This document shows, piece after piece, positions 22,901 through 30,143 of a DNA stretch of 31,738 nucleotides. How positions within the stretch are numbered: the first letter of the stretch is position 1; each line of letters starts with the position of its first letter. Origin of the DNA: an uncultured Oscillibacter sp. (GTDB lineage: Bacteria > Bacillota > Clostridia > Oscillospirales > Oscillospiraceae). The notes under the pieces were generated by a model. The model did not search any database, was not told the origin of the DNA, and worked only from the letters and a program-made list of their open reading frames with translations. Position numbers and translations under genes: made by a program. The stretch covers positions 1 to 31,738 of the forward strand of contig NZ_CAJTUX010000027.1 in NCBI RefSeq assembly GCF_910579365.1, given 5' to 3'.

Positions 22901-24699
22901 TCTTTCTGGTGGTGGGGTCCGACGTGGTGGCGGGGGCCTCGTCCTACAAGGCCCCGCCCCGGGAGGGGTCCGTCCACACCCTGAATCACATTGTCTTCCG
23001 CCGCTCCAGCGACGCCGAGGGCCGGGAGATCGACGCGGACCTCTCCCGCATCACCGGGCGGGTGGTCCAGCTCCAGCTGCCCACCCATCTGGAGGACATC
23101 AGCTCCACCCGCATCCGGGAGAACATCGACCTGGGCCGGGACATCTCCAACCTGGTGGACCCCACGGTCCAGGACCTGATCTACCGCAACAGCCTCTACC
23201 TCCGGGAGCCCCAGTACAAGCAGCTGGTCCGGGCCAGCTTCCTGGACTTCTCCCGGGTGGAGACGCCGGACCCGGCTTTGTGGGAGGAGCTGTCCGCGGC
23301 CCTGGGCCCCCTGCCGCCGCCGGACCCCCGCGACAGCCTCTTCCTCCTCCGGGCCGCCGGGCCCCGGCCCCGGGTCCTGGGCTTTTTGACCACTCGGGTG
23401 GTCAACTCCGGCGAGCTGTACAGCGCCTTTGGAAGCGAGGTCCTGGCCAACTGGGTCCGCACCCGCACGGCGGGCCGGATTCAGCTGCTGACGGGGCTTT
23501 GGGCCGTCCGGACCCCCGGGGGGAACTATGACGTCCGCCAGCTGCTTTTGACGGAGGTCCTCTCCCGCGCGGCGGAGGAGGACTGCGGCTACAGCGTCTG
23601 GTGGGGCCGGGCCGGGGCGGAGGAGCTGGAGATTTTAAAGCGCCAGGGCTTCCTGCCCTCGGAGCTGGAGACCCCCCAGCCCCTGCTGCTGGTGGACATG
23701 CGGTCCCCGGCGGTGCTGGTGCAGAACATCCCCACCACGCTGAAGGAGCCTTTCGCCTCGGACCGGCAGGTGCTTGCCGCCGTGAGCCAGGCCCATCTCC
23801 GCCTCCAGGAGGCGGTGTGCGGCCTGTACCCGGGGACGCTGGTGCTGTCCTTCAACGCGGAGGTCATCTACCACCGCCTGGTCCGGATGCTGACGGAGGA
23901 GAACGGCGTCCCCGCCGAGCCCCAGACGCCCCGGGTCCTGGGGCCGAAGATGTGCGTGCCCTTCGGCAAGATACTCCGGGGCAACGCCGTGCCCAACACC
24001 GTGACAAAGACCATCCATACGGACAAGGTCTTCGCCCCGGACCTCCGCTCCTTCTCCATCGCTCCCTTCCCCGGCTACGCGCCGCTGGAGAGCCAGATCC
24101 GCACCATCCGTTCCTTCCGCCGCCCCGTGATGCTGGTGGACGACCTGCTCCACACCGGCAACCGCATCAACGCCCTGGACCCCCTCTTCCGCCGGGAGGA
24201 GCTGGAGATCGACCGCTGCGTGGTGGGCCTCCTCTCCGGCCGGGGGCGGGACTTGATGGCCGCCAGAGGGCGGACGGTGGAAAGCGTGTACTTCGTGCCG
24301 GACCTCCGGGCCTGGTTTGTGGAGTCCACCATGTACCCCTTCATCGGCGGGGACACCGTGGCCCAGGCCCGGCCCTCCGTCCCGGGACTGACCCCGGCGG
24401 TGAACCTGATCCTGCCCTACGCCTTCCCCCGGTTTTACCGGGAGTGCGGCCGGGAGGCGGTGTTCCGCTTCTCCCGGACCTGCATAGAAAACAGCCGGGA
24501 GATTCTCCTGACGCTGGAGCGGGCCTACCGGGAGCGCTACGCCCGGAACCTGACCCTCTCCCACCTCAGCGAGGCGGTGAACCTGCCCCTGAGTCCGGAC
24601 AAGGGGGCGGCTTTGCGGTACGACCCGAATCTCTCCGCGTCGGCGTGCCTGGAGGGGGACCTCCGGCAGCTGGACCGGATGCGGGAGCTTTTGCGGTGA
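19909..24699 (+). CDS. Giant HD / helical-repeat / NadD-like / GNAT-like / PRTase-like protein
   Basis: 1596 residues, cytoplasmic (no signal or membrane segment). Order: a helical start (1-165); an HD domain about 170-320 with His176/181/182, the His210-Asp211 pair in AAGHDIGKFG and Asp271 in YADF; a long Leu/Ala-rich HEAT-like helical region about 400-890; a NadD-type nucleotidyltransferase about 905-1105 with GTFDPFSLSH (913-922) and ISSTRIREN (1064-1072); a GNAT-like fold about 1140-1265 (RVLGFLTTR, ILKRQGFLP); and a phosphoribosyltransferase-like domain about 1340-1490 with PRPP-loop motif VMLVDDLLHTGNRI (1407-1420). Start at the ATG with CGGAGGA upstream; the frame is open further back into the terminator. 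Each fold is recognised by motif only. The mixture suggests nucleotide or NAD precursor handling with regulation by the HD part, but the reaction is unknown. The next gene follows after 16 nt. Confidence 0.8.
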   Translation: MKQLYLNMTRAFQEEDFLRKLACPQADAAALFGAVDWKRRLAPLLPIRERISCAGALEVFRPVLKDLAPEPEEGWALYAYRVAASLLYPQASPARTPAQRDGALCFLQFLRTLFDAERAALPFDFWLDFAFCTEEELKTSAAAEEYRQFLRRWREEYIYELLRLGWEVTPFRTCEHIAGVHHVSMMVSRAFKAGGGKIDLGLISGAAAGHDIGKFGCKPGERVPYLHYYYTDQWFTWRGLGTLGRVAANHSVWDLELENLSSESLVLVYADFRVKQERDQAGRESARLFSLQDAFDVILAKLDNVDDAKRRRYQYVYVKLQDFEGYLQTFGVDVTLETPGGPPLPRKDPALMNEDEVVLGLRRTAVDHNIRLMHRLSRERLFVATLEAARGEKDPARIRAYVSIFREYFTYWTVEQKEQTLEFLYELLLLPDGDIRRQAAGLMGQILSKFLSGYKKELPQGVAPSAQEERPFELWAEYLEKLIHPDRRLTPRQISMIRYQAKTAADALLGGCSDEDFPRFAGLLFRHYQDPGTEDAEGAFALMNTALNLPMERLDHRDIRLLAEFAAWWLEGGEAPQQAAAMRLSRRLLPVLGAEPEEREAIARAVAAADCRSSTPLLYLQARLGGLLGLDVSAHQLLLDRGEAASGVFLDNLKTATPWVLKAVGVEYLLDQARRSEAVGVLHIATHFSNLLKVSENVVVRRLAGNALLDIAPQLSPDRRNEVAVELCEALETGQSEISQYIPPYLGQFLLWLPPRELDEILDELLRFLSSSSASVAAASLSTVGALLEYYAVYKKRFQEPEEARTARRRRMAGLLLKGLASCMDPVRQEALRVLGEGLFASGALSYEDKTSLFTLVAKKLLFLIGEQAEQELTFFYTAAALSHIYRFAVRHRIESGPFRFEWRDKAAAFFPGTFDPFSLSHKGIVTAIRDLGLEVYLAVDEFSWSKKAQPSLIRRQIVSMSVADEFGVYLFPHDIPVNLATPEDLLRLRQVFEGRELFLVVGSDVVAGASSYKAPPREGSVHTLNHIVFRRSSDAEGREIDADLSRITGRVVQLQLPTHLEDISSTRIRENIDLGRDISNLVDPTVQDLIYRNSLYLREPQYKQLVRASFLDFSRVETPDPALWEELSAALGPLPPPDPRDSLFLLRAAGPRPRVLGFLTTRVVNSGELYSAFGSEVLANWVRTRTAGRIQLLTGLWAVRTPGGNYDVRQLLLTEVLSRAAEEDCGYSVWWGRAGAEELEILKRQGFLPSELETPQPLLLVDMRSPAVLVQNIPTTLKEPFASDRQVLAAVSQAHLRLQEAVCGLYPGTLVLSFNAEVIYHRLVRMLTEENGVPAEPQTPRVLGPKMCVPFGKILRGNAVPNTVTKTIHTDKVFAPDLRSFSIAPFPGYAPLESQIRTIRSFRRPVMLVDDLLHTGNRINALDPLFRREELEIDRCVVGLLSGRGRDLMAARGRTVESVYFVPDLRAWFVESTMYPFIGGDTVAQARPSVPGLTPAVNLILPYAFPRFYRECGREAVFRFSRTCIENSREILLTLERAYRERYARNLTLSHLSEAVNLPLSPDKGAALRYDPNLSASACLEGDLRQLDRMRELLR

Positions 24700-24715
24700 G
24701 ACAAAAGGAGGCGCT

Positions 24716-25879
24716 ATGACAGAACACACACCATATAAAATCCAGCAGGACCCCGCCCGGACCCCCGCCGCCTGGCTGGCGGCGGACCCCCGGCAGCTGA
24801 ACGGGGAAGCGGCGGACGTCCGCTGGCTGGACCCCCGGCGGCTGGGGGAGGTCCCGGCCCTGCCGGAGGCTGTCCGGGCCGCCCTTCCCCAGGGCGGGGT
24901 GACAGGGGTAAACACCCGCCACCCCCGCTGGGAGCGGGCGTTGGAATTCGTGGTCCCCAAGCCCGGGAAAAAGCGGGTCCACCTCCTGGCGGTGGGGGAC
25001 GTGGGGGGCACGCTGCTGACGGCGCTGAAGCTGCTGGGCGGGGACGTGATCTCCGGCCTGGGCATCTGCGACCTGAACGAGAACACCATAGCCCGGTGGA
25101 CCGCAGAGATGGGCCAGATCGCCTGGCCCTGGGACTACGGCGCCCTGCCGGAGGTGGAGGCTGTCCCTCCGGAGCGCCTGTTCGACTGCGACGTGTTTAT
25201 TTTCGCCGCCACGAAGGCCGTTCCCCCGGTGGGAAGCGGCGTCCGGGACGTGCGCATGGCCCAGCTGGAGACCAACCGCCCCCTGGCGGAGTCCTTCGCC
25301 CGGCAGGCCCGGGAGGCGGATTTCCGGGGCCTCTTCGCCGTCCTCAGCGACCCGGTGGACCCCCTGTGCCGGGTGGTGTGGCGGGCCTCCAACCTGGGGC
25401 CGGACGGGGAGATGGACCATCTCGGCCTCCTGCCGGAGCAGGTCCAGGGCTTCGGCCTGGGGGTGATGAACGCCCGGGCGGCGTACTTCGCGAAGCGGGA
25501 CCCCCGCTTTGCCTCCTTCCTCACGGAGGGGCGGAGCTTTGGCCCCCACGGGCGGGGGCTGGTGATCGCCAACTCCGTGGAGCGCTATGACGATGCCCTC
25601 TCCCGGGAGCTGACCCAGCTGACGCTGGAGGCCAATCTCCGGATTCGGGACCTGGGCTTCAAGCCCTATGTGGCCCCCGCCGTCTCCTCCGGGGCCATGC
25701 AGCTGCTCCTGACCCTGCGGGGGCGGTGGCATTGCTCCTCGGCGCCCCTGGGGGGCGTGTGGTTTGGCTGCAAGAACCGCTTCACCCCCTGGGGGCTGGA
25801 GCTGGAGACCCTGGAGCTGCCGGACGCCCTGTTTGCCCGCCTCCGGGAGACGGAGCGGGCTCTGCACGAAATTTCCTGA
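24716..25879 (+). CDS. Divergent lactate/malate dehydrogenase-like Rossmann protein
   Basis: 387 residues. An unusual N-terminal extension of about 85 residues precedes an NAD-binding fold: GDVGGTLLTAL (94-104), ICDLNE with Asp119 at the expected ribose contact, FIFAATKAVPPVG (161-173) and SDPVDPLC (211-218), which corresponds to the NPVD motif of lactate/malate dehydrogenases. Arg254 in GLGVMNARAAYF and His278 in FGPHG sit where the substrate Arg and catalytic His are expected. So a 2-hydroxyacid/NAD(P)-dependent oxidoreductase is likely, but the sequence is too far from true LDH or MDH to name a substrate. Start ATG has AAAAGGAGG 6 nt upstream. It stands 16 nt after the giant protein gene and 14 nt before the flavoprotein gene, implying a shared role. 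Confidence 0.7.
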   Translation: MTEHTPYKIQQDPARTPAAWLAADPRQLNGEAADVRWLDPRRLGEVPALPEAVRAALPQGGVTGVNTRHPRWERALEFVVPKPGKKRVHLLAVGDVGGTLLTALKLLGGDVISGLGICDLNENTIARWTAEMGQIAWPWDYGALPEVEAVPPERLFDCDVFIFAATKAVPPVGSGVRDVRMAQLETNRPLAESFARQAREADFRGLFAVLSDPVDPLCRVVWRASNLGPDGEMDHLGLLPEQVQGFGLGVMNARAAYFAKRDPRFASFLTEGRSFGPHGRGLVIANSVERYDDALSRELTQLTLEANLRIRDLGFKPYVAPAVSSGAMQLLLTLRGRWHCSSAPLGGVWFGCKNRFTPWGLELETLELPDALFARLRETERALHEIS

Positions 25880-25893
25880 GAGCGGGTGAAGCC

Positions 25894-26937
25894 ATGGAAC
25901 GGGAATGGACCCTGGCCGCCGGTCCCCTGACGGGGCGGCTGGGGGAGACGCTGAACGCCGCCCTGGCGGGGCGGGGGGGCCGGCTTTGGCGGAGGGGGGA
26001 GTCCCTGGAAAACCGGCGGATTCTCTTTGCCTTCTCCCTGCCGGGAAATGGAACCAATACGGAGCTGTACGGCCTCCTGGGCTGGCTGCGGGATCACCCC
26101 GGCTGCCTCCGGGGCAGCGTGGGCGGCGTGGTCATCGACGGGGCCGGAGACCTCTACACCAAGGCGGCGGGGCGGGATTTGCTTCTCGCCGCCAGTCTGG
26201 CGGGCTGCGCCTTCCCGGGCCGCCCGCTGGTGGAGGCGGTGGGAGACCTGCGGAATTTCACCGTCCAGGCGAAAAACGCCGGCTGCGGCCTGGAGGAGGC
26301 GTACCGCCGGGCGGTGGCGGACCTGGCGGAGCGGGTGCGGACCTTCGCGCCGCCCCGGAGGGAGCGCCCCCGGATTCTGGCGCTTCACGCCTCCAGCCGG
26401 ACTACCTCCAACACCCTGGCCCTCTGGGGCCGGGTCCGGGAGGGTCTGGAGGCGGCGGGCTGTCAGGTCCGGGAGATCGGACTGCGGAACGGAACGCTGG
26501 AGGACTGCGCCGGCTGCGCCTACACCACCTGCCTTCACTTCGGAGAACAGGGGGGCTGCTTTTACGGCGGCGTTATGGTGCGGGAGGTCTTCCCCGCCAT
26601 CCGGGAGGCGGACGCGGTGGTCCTCCTCTGCCCCAATTATAACGACGCCCTCTCCGCCAACCTCACCGCCGCCGTGAACCGGCTGACGGCGCTGTACCGC
26701 ACCACGTCCTTCGAGGATAAGGCGGTCTTTGCCATCGTGGTCTCGGGCTACTCCGGGGGGGACCTTGTGGCCGGGCAGGCGGCGTCGGCCATGAGCGCCA
26801 ACAAGGGCTTCTGGCTGCCGCCCAACTTCTGCCTCCTGGAGACGGCCAACGACGCCGGAGCCGCCATGGCCCTGCCGGGGATCGAGGAGCGGCTGGAGCG
26901 CTTCGCCGGAAACATGCTGGCCCAGCTCCAGGCGTAG
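25894..26937 (+). CDS. Flavodoxin-fold FMN/Fe-S oxidoreductase-like protein
   Basis: 347 residues. The C-terminal half (about 157-345) resembles NADPH-dependent FMN reductases and iron-sulfur flavoproteins: FMN-phosphate loop HASSRTTSNT (165-174), a cysteine cluster Cys205-x2-Cys208-x4-Cys213-x8-Cys222, and CPNYNDALSANL (246-257) plus VSGYSGGD (283-290) around the flavin. The N-terminal half (about 40-130) has its own beta-alpha pattern (ILFAFSLPGNGTNTELYG, GSVGGVVIDG) like a degenerate flavodoxin-type domain; that is my reading of the pattern. Start at the ATG at 25894 is the only one that avoids deep overlap with the previous gene, although its ribosome-binding site is weak. Third and last gene of the cassette. 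Could deliver or accept electrons for the dehydrogenase-like partner (inference). Confidence 0.75.
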   Translation: MEREWTLAAGPLTGRLGETLNAALAGRGGRLWRRGESLENRRILFAFSLPGNGTNTELYGLLGWLRDHPGCLRGSVGGVVIDGAGDLYTKAAGRDLLLAASLAGCAFPGRPLVEAVGDLRNFTVQAKNAGCGLEEAYRRAVADLAERVRTFAPPRRERPRILALHASSRTTSNTLALWGRVREGLEAAGCQVREIGLRNGTLEDCAGCAYTTCLHFGEQGGCFYGGVMVREVFPAIREADAVVLLCPNYNDALSANLTAAVNRLTALYRTTSFEDKAVFAIVVSGYSGGDLVAGQAASAMSANKGFWLPPNFCLLETANDAGAAMALPGIEERLERFAGNMLAQLQA

Positions 26938-26957
26938 GCGCGGGCGAATCGAATCAA

Positions 26958-27015
26958 GGAGCGCCGCCCGCGAAAGCGGTCGGCGCTCCGAACCGTCGGG
27001 AACCGTCCGTTCCCG
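26958..27015. other. Two hairpins between convergent operons
   Basis: Hairpin one, 26958-26989: GGAGCGCCG pairs with CGGCGCTCC, inner CCGC with GCGG, capped by a GAAA tetraloop. Hairpin two, 26997-27015: CGGGAAC against GTTCCCG with a CGTCC loop. Neither is followed by a U-run on the plus strand. They may stop or protect the transcript of the flavoprotein cassette in a Rho-dependent or processing manner (inference). Confidence 0.5.
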
Positions 27016-27020
27016 GGGCC

Positions 27021-27062
27021 AAAAGCACAGGCGGGAGCCCCTGGGGAGGGGTCCCGCCTGTG
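27021..27062 (-). terminator. Terminator after lspA, possibly bidirectional
   Basis: CACAGGCGGGA pairs with TCCCGCCTGTG and CCCC with GGGG, one bulged base, loop TGGGGA. On the minus strand the stem follows the lspA stop directly and is trailed by CTTTT; on the plus strand only TGATTATTT follows. Confidence 0.7.
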
Positions 27063-27063
27063 A

Positions 27064-27477
27064 TTATTTCCGGTTCCGGCGGAGCAGCAGAAGCCCTCCG
27101 CCCAGGATGGCGAAGTCCGCCAGGTTGAAGACGTAGCGCCGCAGACGCCCCGGCGCTTTGGGGAACTGAACGTAGTCATAGACCCGGCCATGCCGGACCC
27201 GCTCGGAGAGGTTGCTCAGCCCCCCGCCCAGAAGCAGCCCCACGGCCAGGGGCCGCCGCCTCCGCTGGGACCACAGCGCCCCCAGCGCCGCCGCCGAGAC
27301 CAGGGGCAGCGCCTCCTTGGGGAGGGGCAGTCCAAAAGCGGCTCCCCGGTTCCAAAGGGCCCGGAGCCGGACGCGGCCGCCCCAGAACGCCGTCTCCCGG
27401 CGGCTGGAGCGGTTGAGATACCAGCGGGCGGCGGCGCTGGCGCCGAAGACGCCCAGGGCGGTGCAGACAGTCAGCAT
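27064..27477 (-). CDS. lspA: Signal peptidase II (lipoprotein signal peptidase), short variant
   Basis: Inner-membrane aspartyl protease that cleaves prolipoproteins. 137 residues, shorter than the usual 150-170. Conserved LspA blocks: NRGAAFGLP (43-51), GGGLSNLSERVRHGRVYDYVQF with catalytic Asp101, and FNLADFAI with catalytic Asp121; about four hydrophobic segments (near 2-18, 56-70, 76-88, 116-132). In the GGxxxNLxDR block Glu92 replaces the common Asp. Start ATG with AAAGGAGGAA upstream; it overlaps the end of the GTPase-NYN gene by 7 nt, so translation is probably coupled. Identification rests on motifs and is good despite the divergence. Confidence 0.83.
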   Translation of the reverse strand: MLTVCTALGVFGASAAARWYLNRSSRRETAFWGGRVRLRALWNRGAAFGLPLPKEALPLVSAAALGALWSQRRRRPLAVGLLLGGGLSNLSERVRHGRVYDYVQFPKAPGRLRRYVFNLADFAILGGGLLLLRRNRK

Positions 27478-30143
27478 GGCGGTTCCTCCTTTTTTCGCTC
27501 CGCCCGCTCCATGGCGGTCCGAAGGGCTCCGGGGCCCCTGCCCCGGCGGTTGTTGTGAGAGAGCAGCTCCGCGATCTGGCCCTGGACCTGCTCCATCTCC
27601 TCCCGAAAGGCAGAGGCGGAGAGCCGCAGGGCCCCGTGGCCCAGGATGATGAGCTGTTCCGGCCCGTCGGAGGTGGCCACCCGCACCCGGTGCCGCTTTC
27701 CGATCTCATAGGTGGCCCGTTCGATGTAGGCGTCCGCCGTCTCCGCCTCCTTGGTGTAGACCACGTGGATGTTGTGATACCGCTCCACGGACCCCTGTCC
27801 GCCCTTGACCTTGTACGCGTCGAAGACGGCGATGACCTCGCACCTCCGCCAGCCCTGGTAGTTGCAAAGGAGGTCGCACAGGGCCTTCCGGGCGGCGTCC
27901 AGGTTCTCCCGGGCCATGGCCTTCAGCTCCTCCCAGGCGAAGATGATGTTGTACCCGTCCACCAGCAGATACTCCGGCCCCCCGGGCGGGGGGCGGACGG
28001 GGCGGCGCTCCGCCTCCGGGGCGGGGGGCCTCCGGGGTTCCTTGGGCGGGAGGAAATCCCGCCGCTTCACCGCGCCGTAGGTCCGCTCGAAGATGGCTTG
28101 AAGCTCCTTGTCCTGTTCGATGGTCCCGGCGTAGGAGGCGCTGCGCCGGGTATCCGGCTCCTTGGCGGCCTCCGCCTCCGGGGCGTTCCGGCGGAGGCCG
28201 CTGTCCACGTGGGCCTGAGCGGGAACGTCGCTCCACTTCACGGTGTATCCCGCCCCGTGGGCGCAGAAGACGGAGTCCGGCGTGTTCTCCACGTCCCGCT
28301 CCGGGTCGTAGCCCAGGGCCTCGATCACGGCTTCCGGGTTTCCGCAGGGCCGGTATCCCGCGGGGCGGAGGCTCAGGCGGCCCTGGCCCCGGGTATAGGC
28401 GGCCACCTCCCTGGCGTAGTCCCCCATGGCGGCCACCGGGGCCTCGCCGGAGAGAACGGCCTCCTCCCCCAGGGTCTCCGCCGGCTCCGCCTCGCCGCCC
28501 ATCTGCTGGATGTCGTGCAGGGCCCGGCCCAGCTGCGCCCCCGGCAGCTCCAGGCGGAAGGCGTACCAGGGCTCCAGCAGCACGCTCTGGGCGGACATGA
28601 GACCCTGGCGCACGGCCCGGTAGGTGGCCTGACGGAAGTCGCCGCCCTCCGTGTGCTTCAGGTGGGCCCGGCCCGCCGTCAGGGTGAGCTTCATGTCCGT
28701 GATGGGGGACCCGGTGAGGACCCCCAGGTGGATTTTCTCCCAGAGGTGGGTGAGGATGAGCCGCTGCCAGCGGCCCTCCAGCTGGTCCTCTGGACAGGCG
28801 GCGGCGAACCGGAGGCCCGTCCCCCGGGGCAGGGGCTCCAGGAGCAGATGGACCTCGGCATAGTGCCGCAGAGGCTCGAAGTGGCCCACGCCCTCCACGG
28901 CTTCGGCGATGGTCTCCCGGTACACCACCCGCCCTGCGCCGAAGCGCGCCTCGATGCCGAAGCGCTCCTTCAGGCGGCGCTGGAGAATCTCGATCTGGAC
29001 CTCCCCCATCAGCTGGACCCGGATGCCTTGGCCGTCCCAGGAGACCCGGAGCTGGGGGTCCTCCTCCTCCAGAAGCCGCAGGGCCTTGAGGGCGGCGGAG
29101 GGGTCCGCCTCCGTCTCCGCCTGATAGGCCAGCACTGGCTCCAGGGAGGGAACCGTCCAGGCCGTCTCAAAGCCCAGCCCCTGGCCGGGGAGCGCCCGGC
29201 TCAGTCCGGTGACGGCCACGACGGAACCGGCGGGAGCCTCGTCCACGGGGCGGAATTTGGCCCCGGAGTAGAGGCGGAGCTGGTCCGCCTTCTCCTCCCA
29301 AAGTTCCTCCTCCGGCGCGTCCGGCTGGGCCTCCGCCTCCGGGCGGCGGTTGGTGAGGACGTCCCGGGGCCTCAGCGTGCCGCCGGTGATTTTCATCCAG
29401 GTCAGCCGGGCCCCCCGGACGTCCCGGGAGACCTTGAAGACCCGGGCGCCGAAGTCCGCCGGATAGGTCCGTAGAGGCGCGCAGCGGCGCAGGGCCTCCA
29501 GCAGCGCCTCCACCCCCTCCAGCTTTAACGCGGAGCCGAAGAGGCAGGGAAAGAGCCTCCGCCGCCGGATGAGGTCCGTCAGGTCCGCCTCCGAGACGGC
29601 CCCGGTCTCCAAATACCGCTCCAGCAGGGCCTCGTCGCACATGGCGGCCTCCTCCGCCAGCTCCTCCGGCGGCAGGGAGAAGTCCGCGCAGCCGCTGTCC
29701 AGCCGGCTCTTCAGCTCCTTCAGCAGAGCTCCCCGGTCCGTCCCCGTCAGGTCCATCTTGTTGATGAACAGGAAGGTGGGAACCCCGTACCGCTCCAGCA
29801 GCCGCCAGAGGGTCCGGGTGTGGGCCTGGACGCCGTCGCTGCCGCTGACCACCAAAACCGCGCAGTCCAGCACCTGGAGCACCCGTTCCGCCTCGGCGGA
29901 GAAGTCCACGTGCCCCGGGGTGTCCAGCAGCGTGACCTCCAGGTCCCCCAGGGAGAATTCCGCCTGTTTGGAGAAGATGGTGATGCCCCGCTCCCGCTCC
30001 ATATCGTCGGTGTCCAGGAACGCGTCCCCGTGGTCCACCCGGCCCAGGCGGCGGATGGCCCCGCTCTGGTAGAGAAGGGCCTCGGAGAGGGTGGTCTTCC
30101 CGGCGTCCACGTGGGCCAGGATGCCCATGACGAGTTTATTCAT
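27471..30143 (-). CDS. Tet(M)/EF-G-like translational GTPase fused to a Rae1/YacP-like NYN ribonuclease domain
   Basis: 890 residues. The N-terminal translational GTPase has G1 AHVDAGKTT (10-18), G2 Thr54 in ERGITI, G3 DTPGH (74-78), G4 NKMD (128-131) and G5 SAL (204-206), then EF-G-like domains II to V to about residue 600, closest in style to ribosomal-protection proteins. A charged, Pro-rich linker of about 640-722 leads to a NYN domain (about 724-865) with acidic residues Asp729 (LLVDGYNII), Asp775 (VFDAYKVKG), Asp804 (ETADAYIE) and Asp826 (ATSDGPEQ). Rae1/YacP of Bacillus subtilis is an A-site-associated endoribonuclease of this family. The fusion suggests a GTPase that places a nuclease in the ribosomal A site; inferred. 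Start ATG has AGGAGGG upstream; overlaps the acyltransferase stop (ATGA) and lspA. Not evidence of tetracycline resistance. Confidence 0.9.
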   Translation of the reverse strand: MNKLVMGILAHVDAGKTTLSEALLYQSGAIRRLGRVDHGDAFLDTDDMERERGITIFSKQAEFSLGDLEVTLLDTPGHVDFSAEAERVLQVLDCAVLVVSGSDGVQAHTRTLWRLLERYGVPTFLFINKMDLTGTDRGALLKELKSRLDSGCADFSLPPEELAEEAAMCDEALLERYLETGAVSEADLTDLIRRRRLFPCLFGSALKLEGVEALLEALRRCAPLRTYPADFGARVFKVSRDVRGARLTWMKITGGTLRPRDVLTNRRPEAEAQPDAPEEELWEEKADQLRLYSGAKFRPVDEAPAGSVVAVTGLSRALPGQGLGFETAWTVPSLEPVLAYQAETEADPSAALKALRLLEEEDPQLRVSWDGQGIRVQLMGEVQIEILQRRLKERFGIEARFGAGRVVYRETIAEAVEGVGHFEPLRHYAEVHLLLEPLPRGTGLRFAAACPEDQLEGRWQRLILTHLWEKIHLGVLTGSPITDMKLTLTAGRAHLKHTEGGDFRQATYRAVRQGLMSAQSVLLEPWYAFRLELPGAQLGRALHDIQQMGGEAEPAETLGEEAVLSGEAPVAAMGDYAREVAAYTRGQGRLSLRPAGYRPCGNPEAVIEALGYDPERDVENTPDSVFCAHGAGYTVKWSDVPAQAHVDSGLRRNAPEAEAAKEPDTRRSASYAGTIEQDKELQAIFERTYGAVKRRDFLPPKEPRRPPAPEAERRPVRPPPGGPEYLLVDGYNIIFAWEELKAMARENLDAARKALCDLLCNYQGWRRCEVIAVFDAYKVKGGQGSVERYHNIHVVYTKEAETADAYIERATYEIGKRHRVRVATSDGPEQLIILGHGALRLSASAFREEMEQVQGQIAELLSHNNRRGRGPGALRTAMERAERKKEEPPC

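Noticed and set aside
19819..23088. A 1089-codon minus-strand open frame opposite the giant HD-to-PRT gene
   Set aside because: Same antisense effect of GC-rich third positions; no motif, no ribosome-binding site.
27471..30143. Calling the GTPase-NYN gene a tetracycline-resistance gene
   Set aside because: The GTPase part resembles ribosomal-protection proteins, but the NYN fusion and operon context point to a housekeeping factor; nothing here shows resistance.
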